DNA of 14,474 bases from Candidatus Falkowiibacteriota bacterium (GTDB lineage: Bacteria; Patescibacteriota; Patescibacteriia; Patescibacteriales; UBA12075): positions 1 to 14,474 of the forward strand of contig JAUVLY010000005.1 of assembly GCA_030600505.1 (NCBI GenBank), written 5' to 3'. Below are positions 3,893 to 11,569 of the stretch, piece after piece (positions within the stretch are counted from its first letter, which is position 1; the number at the start of each line of letters is the position of its first letter). The notes under the pieces were generated by a model that was not told the DNA's origin, ran no database searches, and saw only the letters and a program-made list of their open reading frames with translations. The position numbers and the translations under genes are program-made.

Positions 3893-6295
3893 ATGAAAAT
3901 TTTAAAATTATTTGTTTTTACCTTTATTTTGCTGGGCGCGGGCTTATTATTTAGCGTTGAACCGGCTTTGGCCATTAAAGACCTGCAGGTGGCTGAGATA
4001 AATGTGGCGCCAAACGCGCCGGCCTTTAACGAGCCGGTAGTTATTACCGTTAAAGTCCTTAATAACGGCGATGAAACTTTGCTTGATAATACCGGGCTTG
4101 ATTCAATTGATGTTAATTTTTACGGCTTTGACCAGACGCGCTTGGTAATGCCAAATGTCACCGTGGATGCTCCCCTAGAGCCGACCAAATCCGTTAACTA
4201 TACAATAGAAGGTTGGTTTTATTCTATTGGCAAGAAGAATGTCAGCTTTACGGTGGATAAGAATGATAATCTGGATGAATGGCGGGAGTCAAACAACACC
4301 AATTATGTTCAAATCACCGTGGTAGAGCAATATGATGTGTCAATCAAATCAATCGATGTATTTCCGGAAAACCCGGCCGCCGGGCAAGAGTGTGTAGTCA
4401 CCGTGACCGCCGAGAACTCAGGCTATGCCAAATTTAGGACTTCTATCGGGCTAAGTTCTTACAGCTACAGTTTTGACGATTTTATTTTAATAGAAGAAAT
4501 CGTGCCGGAAATTAGTTCTGACAATCCGGTATTGTCTGGAGAAGAATTTGAGCATGTTTATCGCGGTAAATTTAATACCGAAGGCACTAAAAGTCTGCAT
4601 TTTTCCATTGATAATGGTGATCAGCTCTCAGAAAGCAATGAAGATAATAACGAGTTGACTGTTTCCAAAACCATTGTTTCGCCCACGGCAATTGATATTG
4701 GCATTACTAAGATAGAGCTAAGCAACACAAGCCCGGTTACGAATGAGGAAGTAACGATCACCATCACGGTGGTTAATACCGGCTCAGTCACTTTGGTAAG
4801 CGATGCCGGCTTCCGCTATGATGCGGATATATCGGTTTTCCCCATAATTGAGCAGGAAGTTAATTATACTTTTGATGACTTTGATATTGAGGGCTTTAGC
4901 GCCAGCGGCTACCCCTCGTTCGCGTCCCCGCTGCTGCCAAGTAAAGAATTTACTTATGCTTATACCGGAGTGTTTTTTAATAACGCGGGCGAGCGGAATT
5001 TAAACTTTAGGATTAATACCGGTGACCGCTTAAGGGACACTGATAAGGCAAACAATTCGGTTTCCCATACTGTTTATGTTTATGGCAATGCCGCGGCCCG
5101 GGACGCCTTTGAAATAACAAATGTAAACGCTGAATTTTACAGCTCCAGCTCGGTGCGTTTGTATTGGCAGACCAGCAAAAAAGCAACGGCTAATGCCGAT
5201 TACAAAAAAAAGCTGTTTACCGGCTGGGTGGAAACCGGTGGAAGCACGGACACTCTGATCCACACCCGGGATGTAACCGGTCTGGAACCGGATATGTGGT
5301 ATGACTGGCGTATTTTTGCCAGTCTTGGCACACAGGAACGGGAAAAGCTTGATTTAAATTTCACCATGCCGACTAACGATAGCATCAAAATAACCAGCGG
5401 TCCGCGGGTAGTAACACAGACCGGGCAAGCCACTGTAAGCTGGGACACCAGCCTTTTGGCTAATGAGGAAGTATATTATCGCCTTAAAGGCACGGTGGAT
5501 TATACCGCCAAAAAATCAAGTGACCTGACAAGTGAGCATGAAGTAATTTTGACCGGCCTAACCGGCAATACTTATGATTATTACATGGTGAGTGAAAATA
5601 ATGCCGGCCATAAGGTAGAGTCTGTTCCTTTAAGCTTCACTGTCGGTACGGGTACAGGAGAGCCGGAAACACCAATAGAAACACCGTTGGAAGAAACAGA
5701 AGAAGCAACGGAAGAGGTGACGGAACTAAGCCCCACAAACCAGGCCATTATATCCAACCAGGCAATGTACCAGCAGCTTAGAGGCAAGATAATCCTGACA
5801 GTAGAGCAAAACGGCGAAGCTTATTATATAAATCCGAATACAGAAACCAGGCATTATCTGGGGCGTCCGGATGACGCGTTTTCGGTCATGCGCGGTGAAG
5901 GTATTGGCATTACCAATGAAAATTTGTCTTTGGTCCCCATCGGTATGGCTGCGCTAAGTGGGCCGGACACGGACTCTGATGGGCTCTCGGATATGTTTGA
6001 AGACGCGATTGGGACCGACAAAAACCAGGCCGATAGCGATGGTGATGGCTTTAATGATAACGCGGAAGTAACCGGTGGTTATGATCCGCTGGGTGCGGGT
6101 ACAATGATATTTGATCAAAATTTTACCAATGATCAATACGGGAAAATATTTTTGCAAGTAGAGAATAACGGCGAGGCCTGGTATGTTAACCCAGCGGATA
6201 ATAAGCGGTATTTTTTAGGTAGACCGGCTGACGCTTTTAGCATAATGCGGACACTTGGGCTTGGTATTAGTAATAGTGATTTTGAAAATTTGTAA
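3893..6295 (+). CDS. Secreted multidomain CARDB/FN3/TSP3 surface protein
   Basis: 800-residue exported protein. The chosen ATG gives a clean signal peptide (residues 1-27, hydrophobic core, cleavage after ALA). An upstream frame from 3776 runs through the terminator and promoter and is rejected. Domains in order: three CARDB-type beta-sandwich repeats at about 28-145, 147-263 and 265-398, each with a late N-D-x-L or similar plus SNxxN-like turn; two fibronectin-III-like domains at about 400-492 and 493-584; a Thr/Glu-rich linker; a GEAYYINP module at about 626-685; thrombospondin-3-like calcium loops (DTDSDGLSD, DSDGDGFND) at about 690-735; and a second GEAWYVNP module from about 749 to the end. 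No membrane anchor or sorting signal is visible, so it is either released or held non-covalently, plausibly by the terminal modules. Likely an adhesin or surface-layer component; ligand unknown. Confidence 0.85.
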   Translation: MKILKLFVFTFILLGAGLLFSVEPALAIKDLQVAEINVAPNAPAFNEPVVITVKVLNNGDETLLDNTGLDSIDVNFYGFDQTRLVMPNVTVDAPLEPTKSVNYTIEGWFYSIGKKNVSFTVDKNDNLDEWRESNNTNYVQITVVEQYDVSIKSIDVFPENPAAGQECVVTVTAENSGYAKFRTSIGLSSYSYSFDDFILIEEIVPEISSDNPVLSGEEFEHVYRGKFNTEGTKSLHFSIDNGDQLSESNEDNNELTVSKTIVSPTAIDIGITKIELSNTSPVTNEEVTITITVVNTGSVTLVSDAGFRYDADISVFPIIEQEVNYTFDDFDIEGFSASGYPSFASPLLPSKEFTYAYTGVFFNNAGERNLNFRINTGDRLRDTDKANNSVSHTVYVYGNAAARDAFEITNVNAEFYSSSSVRLYWQTSKKATANADYKKKLFTGWVETGGSTDTLIHTRDVTGLEPDMWYDWRIFASLGTQEREKLDLNFTMPTNDSIKITSGPRVVTQTGQATVSWDTSLLANEEVYYRLKGTVDYTAKKSSDLTSEHEVILTGLTGNTYDYYMVSENNAGHKVESVPLSFTVGTGTGEPETPIETPLEETEEATEEVTELSPTNQAIISNQAMYQQLRGKIILTVEQNGEAYYINPNTETRHYLGRPDDAFSVMRGEGIGITNENLSLVPIGMAALSGPDTDSDGLSDMFEDAIGTDKNQADSDGDGFNDNAEVTGGYDPLGAGTMIFDQNFTNDQYGKIFLQVENNGEAWYVNPADNKRYFLGRPADAFSIMRTLGLGISNSDFENL

Positions 6296-6310
6296 TTCAT
6301 ATACGTTGGA

Positions 6311-6370
6311 GCTAGGCCTCCTGGCCCGCGACGTTAAAAGCTTCTAAATTCGCGGGCGGGGACGCCCGGC
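6311..6370. repeat. GC-rich imperfect palindromic element
   Basis: A compact GC-rich island in an AT-rich gap. GCCCGCG (6324-6330) can pair with CGCGGGC (6351-6357). Alternatively CGGGCG (6353-6358) pairs with CGCCCG (6363-6368) across GGGA. The two folds exclude each other. It lies past the stop of the secreted-protein gene and may act as its terminator hairpin or be a dispersed REP-like element; no T-run follows. Confidence 0.45.
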
Positions 6371-6389
6371 CCAAACAAAATTATCAGGT

Positions 6390-6417
6390 TTGACACTAAA
6401 ATTAGGTTTGATATAAT
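6390..6417 (+). promoter_or_regulatory. Near-perfect sigma-70 promoter of the ligase gene
   Basis: TTGACA (6390-6395) and TATAAT (6412-6417) are both perfect hexamers with a 16-nt spacer. The predicted start near 6424 leaves a leader of about 70 nt carrying two hairpins before the ATG at 6496. Confidence 0.8.
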
Positions 6418-6447
6418 GTACAGACTGTTAAATAGTTTTATAAACAA

Positions 6448-6483
6448 GAGGCTAAAGCCTCACGAACCCTCGCTAAAGCGAGG
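6448..6483 (+). promoter_or_regulatory. Twin leader hairpins overlapping a possible Shine-Dalgarno
   Basis: GAGGC-TAAA-GCCTC (6448-6461) and CCTCGC-TAAA-GCGAGG (6468-6483) are two tetraloop hairpins with the same TAAA loop. The only SD-like tract near the start, GAGG at 6480-6483, is inside the second stem, so folding could limit translation. Both centre on GCTAAAGC, which also occurs in the repeat block at 1-270. Confidence 0.5.
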
Positions 6484-6495
6484 TAGAAATTTCAT

Positions 6496-8724
6496 ATGTC
6501 ACAAAACACTTATCTAAACATTCTAAAATACGGTTGTTATGCTTCTTTGATCATAATATTTTTCGTATTTAAGAATTTATTATTCCCGTTTATTACCTCC
6601 AAGCAGATTTCGTTTAATATCCTGATGGAAGTATTGTTTATTATTTGGGTAGCGTTTATAATCAAATATCCGCAGTATCGGCCAAAAAAGCATTATGTTT
6701 GGTTTGGGCTTTGCGCTTTTTTCTTTATAATGATCCTATCCGGTATTACCGGCGTTGACTTTAACCTGTCTTTTTGGGGCGATGTGGAGCGGATGTTGGG
6801 TGCTTTTCATATCCTTCATTTCCTTATTTTCTACTTCATAATTATTACGGTAATGCGGACCAAGACCGATTGGAAGATATTTTTTATAATCTCTACCGTG
6901 TTCGCGGTTTTTATTTCCTTAAACGCCGCCAGCATGAGTGGCGGGCATAATTACGCGACCATTGGAAATTCGGCTTATGTTAGCGGTTATTTGTTGATGA
7001 ATATGTTCTTTGCTTTGATCCTTTTTTTCCGCGAACCAAACAAAGTCTTGCGCCTCGTTTATATTGTGCCCTTACTTTTGATGATTCCCGGCTTTAAGAT
7101 GGCTAATACTTCCGGCGCCTGGGTGGGTATGGGCGCGAGTATTGTGGCCCTCACTTTCCTCTACGGCGTGCTCTCAAAAAACAAAAAAATAAAAATAGCG
7201 ACTTTAACGATTTTTATATTGGCGACTTCATTTTTTACTTATACTTTTATTATTGATCGGGACAATATTTTCACCCAAAACAGCGTCTTTATTAAAGGTT
7301 TGGTCAGGGAAATTAACGTAGATAAAAACACCTTCCAGACCCGGCTGGTTTCCTGGCGGGCGGCAATAAAAGATTTTCCCAATCATCCGTTTTTGGGGAC
7401 CGGGCACGGCAATTACGCGATCACTTTTGACCAGCATTTTAGCCCGACTTTTTACGACCATGCCCGCGGCGAGACCTATTTTGACCGGGCGCATAATAAT
7501 GTCATTGATATTGCCTCAACTACCGGCGGCCTTGGCTTACTCACATATTTGTCGGTTTTGCTTGCCCTTACTTATTATTTGATAAAAGGTTATCGGGCGA
7601 AAAAGATCGGGGTAAATGAATTTGTAATAATCTCGGCGCTCATGACCGCGTATTTTGTGCAGAATCTGGCCGTGTTTGATTCTTTTGTTACCTATATGGC
7701 TTTTATGATGACCTTGGGCTATGTTTATTGGCTGGTTGAGGTTGAAAGTGAAGAGTTTGAGCGTCCAAGCGATGAGCCGTTTGTTAATAAGGAGATCTAT
7801 GCTTTGGCCGCAGTTGGTTTGGTCCTGCTTACTATTCTCTACCAATACAATGTTAAGCCGCTTAAGATGCTGATTGCCACAATTGACGGGCAGCGGGCCT
7901 GGGCCGGCGGCCAAGTGGCCATGACATTTACCGAGTACGAGCGGGCGCTGGGGCTTAATACAGTGTTGGATCGGGACAGCCGCACCAGCATGAACCGTTT
8001 GCTGGCCGGCGGACCGGGCTTTTTGAGCAAAGTAAGCGCGGAAGAGGCGCAAAAGATCCTGGATTTTAATATTGAGCAGGCAAAAATAAATGTAGAATAT
8101 AACCCAAAGGATAGTTTGAACCAGATGCTCCTGGCCCAGCTCTATAACACGGCGGCTATCCACTACCGCTCTGATACGGATAAATTCTTTTTTTATTCAG
8201 ACCAGGCAATTACCGCGATTGACGCGTCCATTGCCGCTACTCCGGGCCGGACCCCGGTTTATTTCCAAAAGGCGCAAATCCAGATAAACCGCAACGACAA
8301 GGACGGGGCAATTGATACTTTGAAAATCGCGGCCGGGTTAAACCTGGATTATGAACCGGCCTTTTGCCATCTGGGCAAAACCCTTCATTATTTTGAACGC
8401 ACCGAAGAAGCCTTTGAGTATATTGATAAATGTTTAAGCATAAGAAACGGCCGCGGTGCCTATGAGTTGGCGCCCAGCGGTTTTGCCAAAACCGTGGCCA
8501 ACCATTATATTGTGAAGGAAGATTGGCAAAAAGTAATTTATATTTACGAAGCCTTGACCGGACAGCTGGAAAAGAATAATGTGGAGAATTGGATAAACCT
8601 GGCCAAGCTATATGCGCAAGTTGGCCGGATAAATGAGGCTCGCGTTACCGGGGAAAAAGTAATTGAGCTGGATCCGGGCAACGCCGGCTACGCGCAGGAG
8701 TTTATTGATAGTTTAGGGCAGTAA
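6496..8724 (+). CDS. O-antigen ligase/polymerase-like membrane protein with TPR tail
   Basis: 742-residue polytopic membrane protein. About ten hydrophobic segments cover residues 13-400 and another lies at about 435-453. Between them is a large extracytoplasmic loop holding the Wzy_C/WaaL hallmarks: an Arg-x-x-x-Trp stretch at about 282-286 leading into a PFLGTGHGNY turn, and AHNN with His333, matching the essential loop histidine of the O-antigen ligase family. The region after residue 470 is soluble and helical, with TPR-like repeats strongest at about 540-740 (for example the pair ending YFQKAQIQINRNDKDGAI). Such fusions probably transfer or polymerise lipid-linked glycan at the outer face, with the TPR part recruiting partners. 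The gene has a strong promoter of its own. The glycosyltransferase and sugar-nucleotide genes that follow fit a surface-polysaccharide locus. Whether it ligates to lipid or protein cannot be told. Confidence 0.85.
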   Translation: MSQNTYLNILKYGCYASLIIIFFVFKNLLFPFITSKQISFNILMEVLFIIWVAFIIKYPQYRPKKHYVWFGLCAFFFIMILSGITGVDFNLSFWGDVERMLGAFHILHFLIFYFIIITVMRTKTDWKIFFIISTVFAVFISLNAASMSGGHNYATIGNSAYVSGYLLMNMFFALILFFREPNKVLRLVYIVPLLLMIPGFKMANTSGAWVGMGASIVALTFLYGVLSKNKKIKIATLTIFILATSFFTYTFIIDRDNIFTQNSVFIKGLVREINVDKNTFQTRLVSWRAAIKDFPNHPFLGTGHGNYAITFDQHFSPTFYDHARGETYFDRAHNNVIDIASTTGGLGLLTYLSVLLALTYYLIKGYRAKKIGVNEFVIISALMTAYFVQNLAVFDSFVTYMAFMMTLGYVYWLVEVESEEFERPSDEPFVNKEIYALAAVGLVLLTILYQYNVKPLKMLIATIDGQRAWAGGQVAMTFTEYERALGLNTVLDRDSRTSMNRLLAGGPGFLSKVSAEEAQKILDFNIEQAKINVEYNPKDSLNQMLLAQLYNTAAIHYRSDTDKFFFYSDQAITAIDASIAATPGRTPVYFQKAQIQINRNDKDGAIDTLKIAAGLNLDYEPAFCHLGKTLHYFERTEEAFEYIDKCLSIRNGRGAYELAPSGFAKTVANHYIVKEDWQKVIYIYEALTGQLEKNNVENWINLAKLYAQVGRINEARVTGEKVIELDPGNAGYAQEFIDSLGQ

Positions 8725-8753
8725 CTCATAACTCATAACTCATAACTCGTAAC
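8723..8753 (+). repeat. Heptameric AACTCAT array, copy 1
   Basis: Four units (AACTCAT three times, then AACTCGT) plus AAC. The array begins inside the TAA stop of the ligase gene. The 7-bp period puts TAA in all three forward frames and TGA in all three reverse frames. Related arrays follow the stops at 11361 and 12473. Confidence 0.85.
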
Positions 8754-8755
8754 AA

Positions 8756-8787
8756 AAAAAACGTTCCAAATACTTGGGACGTTTTTT
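8756..8787. terminator. Shared convergent terminator
   Basis: AAAAAACGTTCCAA (8756-8769) / TTGGGACGTTTTTT (8774-8787): a 14-bp stem with one G-T pair, a 4-nt loop, and A/T-runs on both flanks. It can end the plus-strand ligase transcript and the minus-strand glycosyltransferase transcript. Confidence 0.9.
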
Positions 8788-8815
8788 CTGTTTTCTGCTA
8801 TCTGTTTTCTGCTTT
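8788..8815. repeat. 14-bp tandem duplication
   Basis: CTGTTTTCTGCTAT (8788-8801) is followed by CTGTTTTCTGCTTT (8802-8815), just past the convergent terminator. Low-complexity spacer; no function apparent. Confidence 0.7.
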
Positions 8816-8820
8816 CTAAA

Positions 8821-9981
8821 TTATTTATACAACTCCAAATACCGATCAACCATCTTACTAAGAAGAAAAGCGCTTGAGTATTTTTTATTTTGCTCGCTAA
8901 GATAATCGCGGTGCATCTTGTGTTCGGCCAGATTCTTGAATTTTTTAAGAAAATCATCCTCATCGTTTAGCTTATACATTTGGTCAACCGAATCATTGAG
9001 AATTTCCGCGTTACCCCCGACTTTGGTAACCAGCATAGGTAGGCCGGCAAAAAGAGCTTCAATCAGCGTAAGGGGCAGGCCTTCGTAGCGGGAGGGGAGA
9101 ATAAAAAGGTCAAAGGCCGGCAGATATTTGGCGGTATTTATAATATTACCGGTAAGGAAAATTGATTTTTCCAGCTTTTTGGTTTTTATCACCCCTTCGA
9201 GTTTAGCCCGGTCTTCGCCTTCGCCAATAATTATCAATTTGGCGTTGGGGATAATGCGCAGAATTTTCGGGAAGATGTTTATTAAAAAGTCATAATTTTT
9301 TTGATAACTAAGCCGTCCAACCGACCCGATAGAAAAAGAGTCAATCCAGTTTAAATGCAATTTAGGATTAGCCACGCTGGATAGTTGGGCTTGCGCTTCG
9401 TGATGGCCGAGCATACCGATGTCCTTAGGCTCAAGCCCATTGTATATTATATGGTTTTCCTGGCTTAGTTTTAGATTTTTAGCCTGCTCTTGGTTTTCTT
9501 TACTAATAAAAACAAGCTTATCTACAAATTTTAGAAAAAATTTAAAATAAAAAAGATAGAAAGCTTTAAGTCGATTGGCCTTTTTATAGTTTTCATCCAA
9601 AAGAGACAGACCATGCACGGTAAATATTGTTTGTGGTTTAGATTTACATTTTTTAGCTGCCATTGCCGCTGTTAGGGCATTAGAGCTGTTGATATGGATA
9701 GTGGTGAAATTGTTTTTATTTAAAAAATGTTTAAATTCAGAAATAAAGGACAGATTAGTCAGGGGATTGTGTGAGCGTTTAAGATTTTGAAAGCGGACAT
9801 AGGGGATATTTAATTTACGCAGTTCATTAGCAAGATAGTCGCCCTTAGGGCCAAAGCCAACCGTAACCAAAATACCGCGGCTGTTCAAGTCTCTAGCCAG
9901 GTCGCGGACAAATATCTGAACTCCGCCGATGTCAGCTTGGGTGCAGAGGAGGAATATGTTTTTTTGGTTTTTTTCTGCCAT
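8821..9981 (-). CDS. Glycosyltransferase family 4 protein
   Basis: 386-residue GT-B fold enzyme of the GT4 (WaaG/PimA-like) type, expected to be cytoplasmic and peripheral to the membrane, using a nucleotide-sugar donor with retention. The N-terminal Rossmann half carries DIGGVQ (17-22), the acceptor-side glycine loop, then FTVHG (about 120-124) and VFISKEN (about 157-163). The donor half opens with GSVGRLSYQKN (about 219-229), includes IIGEGEDR, and has the diagnostic EX7E motif at Glu300 and Glu308 (YEGLPLTLIE), followed by a GG loop near 327. Length is normal and all key motifs are present. It runs opposite to its neighbours and lacks an obvious Shine-Dalgarno, so it may be leaderless or use a short leader. 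It probably adds a sugar to the glycan handled by the nearby ligase; donor and acceptor are unknown. Confidence 0.9.
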   Translation of the reverse strand: MAEKNQKNIFLLCTQADIGGVQIFVRDLARDLNSRGILVTVGFGPKGDYLANELRKLNIPYVRFQNLKRSHNPLTNLSFISEFKHFLNKNNFTTIHINSSNALTAAMAAKKCKSKPQTIFTVHGLSLLDENYKKANRLKAFYLFYFKFFLKFVDKLVFISKENQEQAKNLKLSQENHIIYNGLEPKDIGMLGHHEAQAQLSSVANPKLHLNWIDSFSIGSVGRLSYQKNYDFLINIFPKILRIIPNAKLIIIGEGEDRAKLEGVIKTKKLEKSIFLTGNIINTAKYLPAFDLFILPSRYEGLPLTLIEALFAGLPMLVTKVGGNAEILNDSVDQMYKLNDEDDFLKKFKNLAEHKMHRDYLSEQNKKYSSAFLLSKMVDRYLELYK

Positions 9982-10083
9982 AACTATATGTTAGCGCATT
10001 GGCGGGGTTTTAGGCAAGTATCTGATAGGTAGTGGTTGTTAATATTGGTATGAAATGAGTACATTTTTTTTAAAACAAAATTT

Positions 10084-10270
10084 AAGCATCAAATCCCAAA
10101 TAACAAATAAATTTCAAATATCAATGACCAAAATTTCAAACATCATTACAAAACAATTATTGACTTAATTAGAGTTTTAAATTTTGAATTTGTTTTTTGG
10201 TGCTTATTTGTTTTTTGGTGCTTGTTATTTAGGATTTGTGTTTTTACTGCACCTAATTTATATTAACATT
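10084..10270. repeat. Dispersed 187-bp imperfect palindromic element, copy 1
   Basis: This AT-rich element recurs at 11370-11555 with roughly 85 percent identity by eye, including shared blocks such as aatgaccaaaatttcaaaca and gtttttactg. It has internal inverted ends: CAAATCCCAAATAACAA (10090-10106) against TTGTTATTTAGGATTTG (10222-10238) with one mismatch. It also holds an 18-bp tandem duplication (10189-10224, TTTGTTTTTTGGTGCTT). There is no coding capacity or transposase, so it resembles a MITE-like or palindromic intergenic repeat. Confidence 0.85.
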
Positions 10271-10297
10271 AACTGGTAGTGTGTAGTAAAACCAAGG

Positions 10298-10326
10298 TTG
10301 ACTTTTCGGGCTTAATATTAGATAAT
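10298..10326 (+). promoter_or_regulatory. Promoter upstream of the dehydrogenase gene
   Basis: TTGACT (10298-10303) and GATAAT (10321-10326) with a 17-nt spacer each differ from consensus by one base. The leader would be about 125 nt and contain the hairpin at 10352-10374. Confidence 0.6.
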
Positions 10327-10351
10327 AATATTGTTAAATCATAAAATGATG

Positions 10352-10374
10352 AAACTAAGTTAATAACTTAGTTT
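10352..10374 (+). terminator. Leader hairpin, possible attenuator
   Basis: AAACTAAGTT (10352-10361) / AACTTAGTTT (10365-10374) is a perfect 10-bp AT-rich stem with a 3-nt loop, followed by TATTTATTTTATT. Lying between the promoter and the ATG at 10458, it could attenuate transcription, though the stem is weak. Confidence 0.4.
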
Positions 10375-10457
10375 TATTTATTTTATTGAACGAAAACGGT
10401 TAAGAACAACTTAATAATAAATTAAAATATGAACATAAATTCTTTTTAAAAGAGTTA

Positions 10458-11363
10458 ATGTTTCGTTTTGTAAAACCCATGTCAAAAAGTGATGTTTTAA
10501 TTGGCTTTATCGGCCAAGGCTGGATCGGCAAGCATTATGCTGATGATTTTGAAAAGCGCGGACATAAAGTTGTCCGTTACGGTCTAGAAGAGCCATATAA
10601 ACAAAATGGCGATAAAATTAAAGATTGCGATATAGTATTTATCGCCGTGCCAACCCCTTCAACTCTGGAAGGTTTTGACGACAGCATTGTCCGTCAGGCA
10701 ATAAAAAAAGTGGGGTCAAGCAGTATTGCGGTTATTAAATCCACGCTACTACCCGGAACAACTCAGTCAATTCAAAAAGAAAATCCCGGTATAACAGTTA
10801 CGCATTCACCCGAGTTTTTGCGCGAAGCCACAGCCGCGTATGACGCGGCTAACCCGGCCAGGAATATAATAGGCATTACAAAAATGAGCGATGAGTTAAT
10901 TGCTAAGGCCGGAGCAGTAATAGATGTTTTGCCCAAAGCGCCTTTTGAGCATATTTGCCACAGCCAAGAAGCCGAATTTATTAAATATGGGGGTAATTGT
11001 TTATTGGCGATCAAAGTATTATTTATGAACATGATGCATGATATGATCGAAAACATGGGCGGCAGCTGGGACCGGGTCGGCGAGGCTATGGCAGCTGATT
11101 CGCGTCTGGGCGACTCCCACTGGCAGCCGGTGCACTCATCCAGTCCGGGCATGAAACCGGGGCGCGGCTTTGGCGGACATTGTTTTATCAAGGACTTCGC
11201 GGCCTTTCGGGAAATGTATGAGAAACAGGTGGGGGACAAGAAGGGCCTTGGAATGCTGGACTCGATCGTGAAAAAGAATATTAAATATTTGGTAGAGAGT
11301 GAGAAGGATATGGATATATTAAAGGGGGTTTATGGAGAGGATGTTTTAACACGTAACTCGTAA
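10458..11363 (+). CDS. UDP-glucose/GDP-mannose dehydrogenase family, short form
   Basis: 301-residue NAD-dependent sugar-nucleotide dehydrogenase. The Rossmann glycine motif is GQGWIG (19-24). The catalytic set of UDP-glucose 6-dehydrogenase is present: Thr96 (KSTLLPGTT), Glu119 (SPEFLREA), Lys176 and Asn180 (KYGGN), nucleophile Cys242 and Asp246 (GGHCFIKD). The reaction would be the two-step oxidation of a UDP-hexose, probably UDP-glucose, to the uronate. Canonical enzymes are about 400-450 residues; this one stops about 55 residues after the catalytic Cys and lacks the C-terminal UDP-binding domain. Its last residues and stop lie in a heptameric repeat, so truncation by the repeat is possible, though short forms may be functional. 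An alternative start at Met8 is open. It pairs logically with the decarboxylase at 12754. Confidence 0.85.
   Translation: MFRFVKPMSKSDVLIGFIGQGWIGKHYADDFEKRGHKVVRYGLEEPYKQNGDKIKDCDIVFIAVPTPSTLEGFDDSIVRQAIKKVGSSSIAVIKSTLLPGTTQSIQKENPGITVTHSPEFLREATAAYDAANPARNIIGITKMSDELIAKAGAVIDVLPKAPFEHICHSQEAEFIKYGGNCLLAIKVLFMNMMHDMIENMGGSWDRVGEAMAADSRLGDSHWQPVHSSSPGMKPGRGFGGHCFIKDFAAFREMYEKQVGDKKGLGMLDSIVKKNIKYLVESEKDMDILKGVYGEDVLTRNS
11348..11363 (+). repeat. Heptameric array, copy 2 (coding)
   Basis: AACACGT and AACTCGT (11348-11361) followed by AA. Here the repeat encodes the last residues (TRNS) and the TAA stop of the dehydrogenase-family gene. Confidence 0.7.
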
Positions 11364-11369
11364 TATAAT

Positions 11370-11555
11370 AAGCACCAAATAACAAATAACAAATAAATTT
11401 CAAATATAAATGACCAAAATTTCAAACATCGTTACAAAACAAATATTAACTTAATTAAAGTTTTGAATTTTGAATTTGATTTTTGGTGTTTATTTGATTT
11501 TTGGTGTTTGTAATTTGGGGTTTGTGTTTTTACTGTACCCTATTTATATTAATTT
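11370..11555. repeat. Dispersed 187-bp imperfect palindromic element, copy 2
   Basis: Direct-repeat partner of 10084-10270, in the same orientation and again immediately upstream of a sugar-nucleotide gene (ATG 11570). The 18-bp internal duplication is conserved as TTTGATTTTTGGTGTTTA followed by TTTGATTTTTGGTGTTTG. An open frame extends the epimerase upstream into this element, but that extension is repeat sequence and was excluded. Confidence 0.85.
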
Positions 11556-11569
11556 TAATTATAAATATT

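Noticed and set aside
7537..8163. 208-residue minus-strand open frame
   Set aside because: Opposite-strand shadow of the ligase gene, with low-quality composition and no recognisable motif.
10772..11239. 155-residue minus-strand open frame
   Set aside because: Shadow of the dehydrogenase catalytic region, whose conserved residues fix the plus-strand frame.
10084..11555. Composite transposon formed by the two 187-bp copies
   Set aside because: No transposase, no defined terminal inverted repeats of an insertion sequence and no target duplication were seen; simple repeat insertion is enough.
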